NCBI GenBank assembly: GCA_027080405.1
Contig: JALWSL010000108.1
Location: 1-8,347 of the forward strand
Direction of reading: 5' to 3'
Source: Planctomycetaceae bacterium
GTDB taxonomy: Bacteria; Planctomycetota; Planctomycetia; Planctomycetales; Planctomycetaceae
Length of the DNA: 8,347 nucleotides
The notes beneath the pieces are model-generated. The model had not been told where the DNA came from and made no database searches. It saw only the letters and a program-made list of their open reading frames with translations. This document shows positions 6,125-8,347 of this stretch, one piece after another. The position numbers were made by a program, and so were the translations under genes. The stretch's first letter is position 1; every line of letters starts with the position of its first letter.

Positions 6125-6682
6125 CTACTGACTCTGTTCCAGCAGCAGACGTAAATAGGAACGCCGTTCAACATCCGGCCCCAAACCGAATTGTTGCGCC
6201 AACTGCAAAATCCTGTTGCGGGTTGCTTCCTGTTCCGCCGCGTTCACACAGCATTCCAGTTCGACATACCAGCCCAGGTTTTCAACATTATCAAGGACTA
6301 TTTCATACTCTTTTCCTTCAAAAAGGAAACGGTATGTGTGACGGACCTTGTGAACCGGTTGGACAGTCTGAAAGCCAAGTTTCTCCAGCAGGGATTGCAT
6401 TTGGAGGACGGAATCCTGTCCGGTTCCAAAGATCAGTTCAATTTCCTGGCGGGTCTTTGTTTCCTGGTCGACAAGTGGCCCTTTGTAAGTGAGGCGGTTT
6501 TCCGATCCAATGCGGCGAATCCGAAACGCTTCATCTGTTTCGCCAAAATCGCGGCAGGGATGGCTCAGATAAATATCTTCCTGTTCGAGCGTACCGACGA
6601 ATTCGGCCCGATTTTCCTGAAGTATTCTGCGGAATCGATCGACATCATCCAGTTTGTATTTTACTTCAACTTCGAATTGCAT
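6125..6682 (-). CDS. CYTH-domain protein (class IV adenylate cyclase / thiamine triphosphatase superfamily)
   Basis: A 185-residue CYTH protein, an eight-stranded beta-tunnel that binds triphosphates and a divalent metal. The diagnostic ExExK signature is EVEVK at residues 4-8. Further family features are FRIRRIG and LTYKGP (triphosphate-binding Arg/Lys), RQEIELIFG, a KVRHTYRF strand, and VENLGWYVELE, whose acidic end helps bind metal. The C-terminal SYLRLLLE is also typical. The wording around DIYLSHPCRDF and VENLGWYVELE is closest to the CyaB/class IV cyclase subgroup, but such proteins also act as tripolyphosphatases or thiamine triphosphatases, and sequence alone does not decide. Its ATG has GAAGG 6 bp upstream. 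It follows the DUF971 gene by 52 bp on the same strand. The protein is full length and cytosolic. Confidence 0.9.
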   Translation of the reverse strand: MQFEVEVKYKLDDVDRFRRILQENRAEFVGTLEQEDIYLSHPCRDFGETDEAFRIRRIGSENRLTYKGPLVDQETKTRQEIELIFGTGQDSVLQMQSLLEKLGFQTVQPVHKVRHTYRFLFEGKEYEIVLDNVENLGWYVELECCVNAAEQEATRNRILQLAQQFGLGPDVERRSYLRLLLEQSQ

Positions 6683-6734
6683 AAATAGCCTTCAACTTAA
6701 TCCCGCATGAGTCTCCAAAAGGCGAGTGGGATGG

Positions 6735-7052
6735 TCAAGAAGCCTGGGCAAGCTGAGCGTAGATTTCCCGAAGATATTCCCAGGTAAACAGGCCGGTGTT
6801 GTGTCCATCGCTCCAGGTGATTTTTACCGCGTAGTTGCCGACAAGCTCCATTTTTTGGGGGTGAACGTCTTCAGGGGTGTCATCGGGAAAATAGGTCCGT
6901 TGCCCTGTCATTTCATTCACACACGCAGCACAAGGGCAACTGCCCCGAAGGAGCCGAAACGGAACGAAAACGGCTACGGCATCATCTTTCCACTTCAACT
7001 CAAGAGCCTGCTGCTTCAGGTGGGCGCGGAGTTCACTGGGAGGGGACATCAT
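6735..7052 (-). CDS. DUF971 domain protein
   Basis: A 105-residue protein of the DUF971 family, a small domain also found as the N-terminal part of gamma-butyrobetaine hydroxylase-like proteins and linked in other organisms to Fe-S or cofactor proteins. Visible hallmarks are LKWKDDAVAVFVPFRLLR, CPCAACVNE (three closely spaced cysteines, potentially metal binding), KMELVGNYAVKITWSDGH and TGLFTWEYLREI. I chose ATG 7052 (or 7049), placing it 7 bp after the cytochrome stop, with AGGGAAAG upstream. An in-frame TTG at 7082 would overlap the cytochrome gene and is less likely. The near contact suggests co-transcription with the cytochrome gene. The family is confident; the role is unknown. Confidence 0.85.
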   Translation of the reverse strand: MMSPPSELRAHLKQQALELKWKDDAVAVFVPFRLLRGSCPCAACVNEMTGQRTYFPDDTPEDVHPQKMELVGNYAVKITWSDGHNTGLFTWEYLREIYAQLAQAS

Positions 7053-7059
7053 GATGAAA

Positions 7060-8347
7060 TTAATCTTTCCCTCGGTGAACAATTTTTTCCCAGTACTTTG
7101 CGAAGTCGAATTTGGGGCTGTTTTCGAAATCGTGACATTTTCTGCAGACCTGCTTTTCTGCCGTAGCAGCGTCCAGCTTCATTTCCTTTCTCGCTTGAAC
7201 AATATCATCGGTACTTTTTCGGGTTTGCATGAATTTGCCTTCCATTTCGACATGATGGCTACCCGGCCCGTGACAGTTTTCACACCCCTGACCAACCAGA
7301 TGGGGCGTTTCTGTTTTATTCACAAAGCCCGATTCATACCGAAAAACTTCTCTCGGTTCCCAGCCCACCGTGTGGCAGCAAAGGCATTCAGGATCGTGCA
7401 GGCGCGAAATCCACTTCGTTTCGCTGTAGTTTTCCGGCCCATGAACCAGTGTTCTTGTGGCGTGGGCATGTTTTGTTTCCTTGAACTTTGCGGCTGCTTT
7501 GGTGTGACAAAGACCACATTTTTCGGTTCCTACAAATTTGTATCCCGAAGGATGCGGGACAGTCGGTTCGTTTTCTACAATTTGCTGTTCCCGCAACAAA
7601 TCCTGATAGAACGCCATGTGGTCTTCCATTTTGGGAGTTCGTCGAAAACGCTTTTTGTCCAGGTCGACCAACTCATACCGGAACTTTTGTTTGGCGTTTT
7701 CCGGAAAGTAGCCCAGTACACCCGCATATTTTCCCTTGCGCCCCGCTTCCAGAACAAGCGTCTTTCCCTGAGTCTCGGGAACTCCCGAAGGGTCTTCCGG
7801 CCCGCCCGCAGTCAGGCAGATGTCGAAGTCAGGGAACGCGTCGAGGATTTCCCCGGTTTCCTCTTTTGTGGAGTGGGAAAGCAGCACCAGCAACTCGCAG
7901 TCTGCTTTCTTCAGTTCCTCGACCGCAGGTTTGAGCGATTCGATCGGGTCTTCCACCTTGAGTAAATCACTGGCGGAATTGTTCCCTTCCGGGAAAATTT
8001 GTGAACCGTATTTTTTTCCGAGAATGGCTGTTACCCCGATTTTGGTTCCACCGACCTCAATGACACGATAATGGGCGGGCGAACCGATATCGGGAGTGTT
8101 GTAAAAAACGACGTTGGCGGAGACAAAGGGAAGTTTCGTCTTGGGATCAACCGAGTTGGAAACGAGCGAGAAAAGGTAATCAACCTGCAGTTTCAATTCC
8201 GATGGTCCCAACGCCATCGCCTGGTATCCCATGTCGGTCAGCGCACTATAAAGTACGCCGAATTTCAGTTGATCCTGCTTGCGGCTCCGTTTGAGAGTAT
8301 CTCCCAGTTCCAGTCCCGTCACCGCCCACTGTTTATCTTCACGCAGT
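7060..8347 (-). CDS. Phosphoesterase-like/tetraheme cytochrome c554-type fusion (cut by right edge)
   Basis: About 428 residues are visible; the frame runs open through the right edge, so the true start and any signal peptide lie outside. The visible N-terminal half resembles a 5'-nucleotidase/calcineurin-like domain (MGYQAMALGPSEL, FVSANVVFYN, ELLVLLSHS), but the expected GGHxH position reads TAGGPEDP, so it may be catalytically inactive. The C-terminal half carries four covalent heme sites, CxxCH: CGLCH (7504-7518), CLCCH (7372-7386), CENCH (7270-7284) and CRKCH (7132-7146), with spacing like the cytochrome c554 family. Such proteins act outside the cytoplasmic membrane and shuttle electrons. 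DUF971 starts 7 bp downstream. The tetraheme domain is very confident; the nature of the N-terminal domain is moderately so. Confidence 0.9.
   Translation of the reverse strand, partial: LREDKQWAVTGLELGDTLKRSRKQDQLKFGVLYSALTDMGYQAMALGPSELKLQVDYLFSLVSNSVDPKTKLPFVSANVVFYNTPDIGSPAHYRVIEVGGTKIGVTAILGKKYGSQIFPEGNNSASDLLKVEDPIESLKPAVEELKKADCELLVLLSHSTKEETGEILDAFPDFDICLTAGGPEDPSGVPETQGKTLVLEAGRKGKYAGVLGYFPENAKQKFRYELVDLDKKRFRRTPKMEDHMAFYQDLLREQQIVENEPTVPHPSGYKFVGTEKCGLCHTKAAAKFKETKHAHATRTLVHGPENYSETKWISRLHDPECLCCHTVGWEPREVFRYESGFVNKTETPHLVGQGCENCHGPGSHHVEMEGKFMQTRKSTDDIVQARKEMKLDAATAEKQVCRKCHDFENSPKFDFAKYWEKIVHRGKD

Noticed and set aside
7053..7082. TTG start extending DUF971 by ten residues
   Set aside because: It would overlap the cytochrome 3' end; the ATG at 7052 lies 7 bp after that stop and fits the family N-terminus better.
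7051..7965. 304-residue plus-strand open frame
   Set aside because: It is antisense to the clearly real cytochrome gene with four CxxCH motifs; its composition looks like a mirror frame and no family is recognisable.

Overview
The window looks like chromosomal DNA of a Planctomycetota bacterium. This rests on the set of protein families (a divergent SecA-like ATPase beside a DUF3467 protein, a phosphoesterase-like/tetraheme cytochrome fusion, an McsA-type zinc/UVR protein, a CYTH protein and a DUF971 protein), on roughly even base composition and on generally weak Shine-Dalgarno sequences. It is an inference from recognition, not from a search. No rRNA, tRNA, CRISPR array, insertion sequence or phage gene is visible.

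There are three transcription blocks. Block 1 (left edge to about 855, minus strand) holds a DUF3467 gene followed by a SecA-like gene cut by the left edge; the gap between them contains a long inverted repeat. Block 2 (1126-5373, plus strand) starts from an intergenic region shared with block 1. It has a DapA/aldolase-superfamily gene, a 199-bp gap with a stem-loop and a candidate promoter, then a tight run of three genes: an FAD/NAD(P)-binding oxidoreductase, a radical SAM protein with a cysteine-rich C-terminus, and a calcineurin-fold phosphoesterase whose first metal-binding motif has been replaced. Block 3 (5395 to right edge, minus strand, read right to left) has a phosphoesterase-like/tetraheme cytochrome (cut by the right edge), a DUF971 protein, a CYTH-domain phosphohydrolase or cyclase, and an McsA-like protein. 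Blocks 2 and 3 converge at about 5373-5395 over a candidate two-way hairpin.

The most unusual part is block 2. The FAD protein, radical SAM enzyme and altered phosphoesterase are spaced by only 17 and 11 bp, so they are very likely co-transcribed and functionally coupled. With the DapA-like gene just upstream they could form an uncharacterised small-molecule or peptide-modifying pathway; I do not recognise a named pathway with this composition. Block 3 appears to be respiratory/housekeeping: an exported multiheme cytochrome with three cytoplasmic proteins. Block 1 suggests an accessory protein-export ATPase with a small partner of unknown function.
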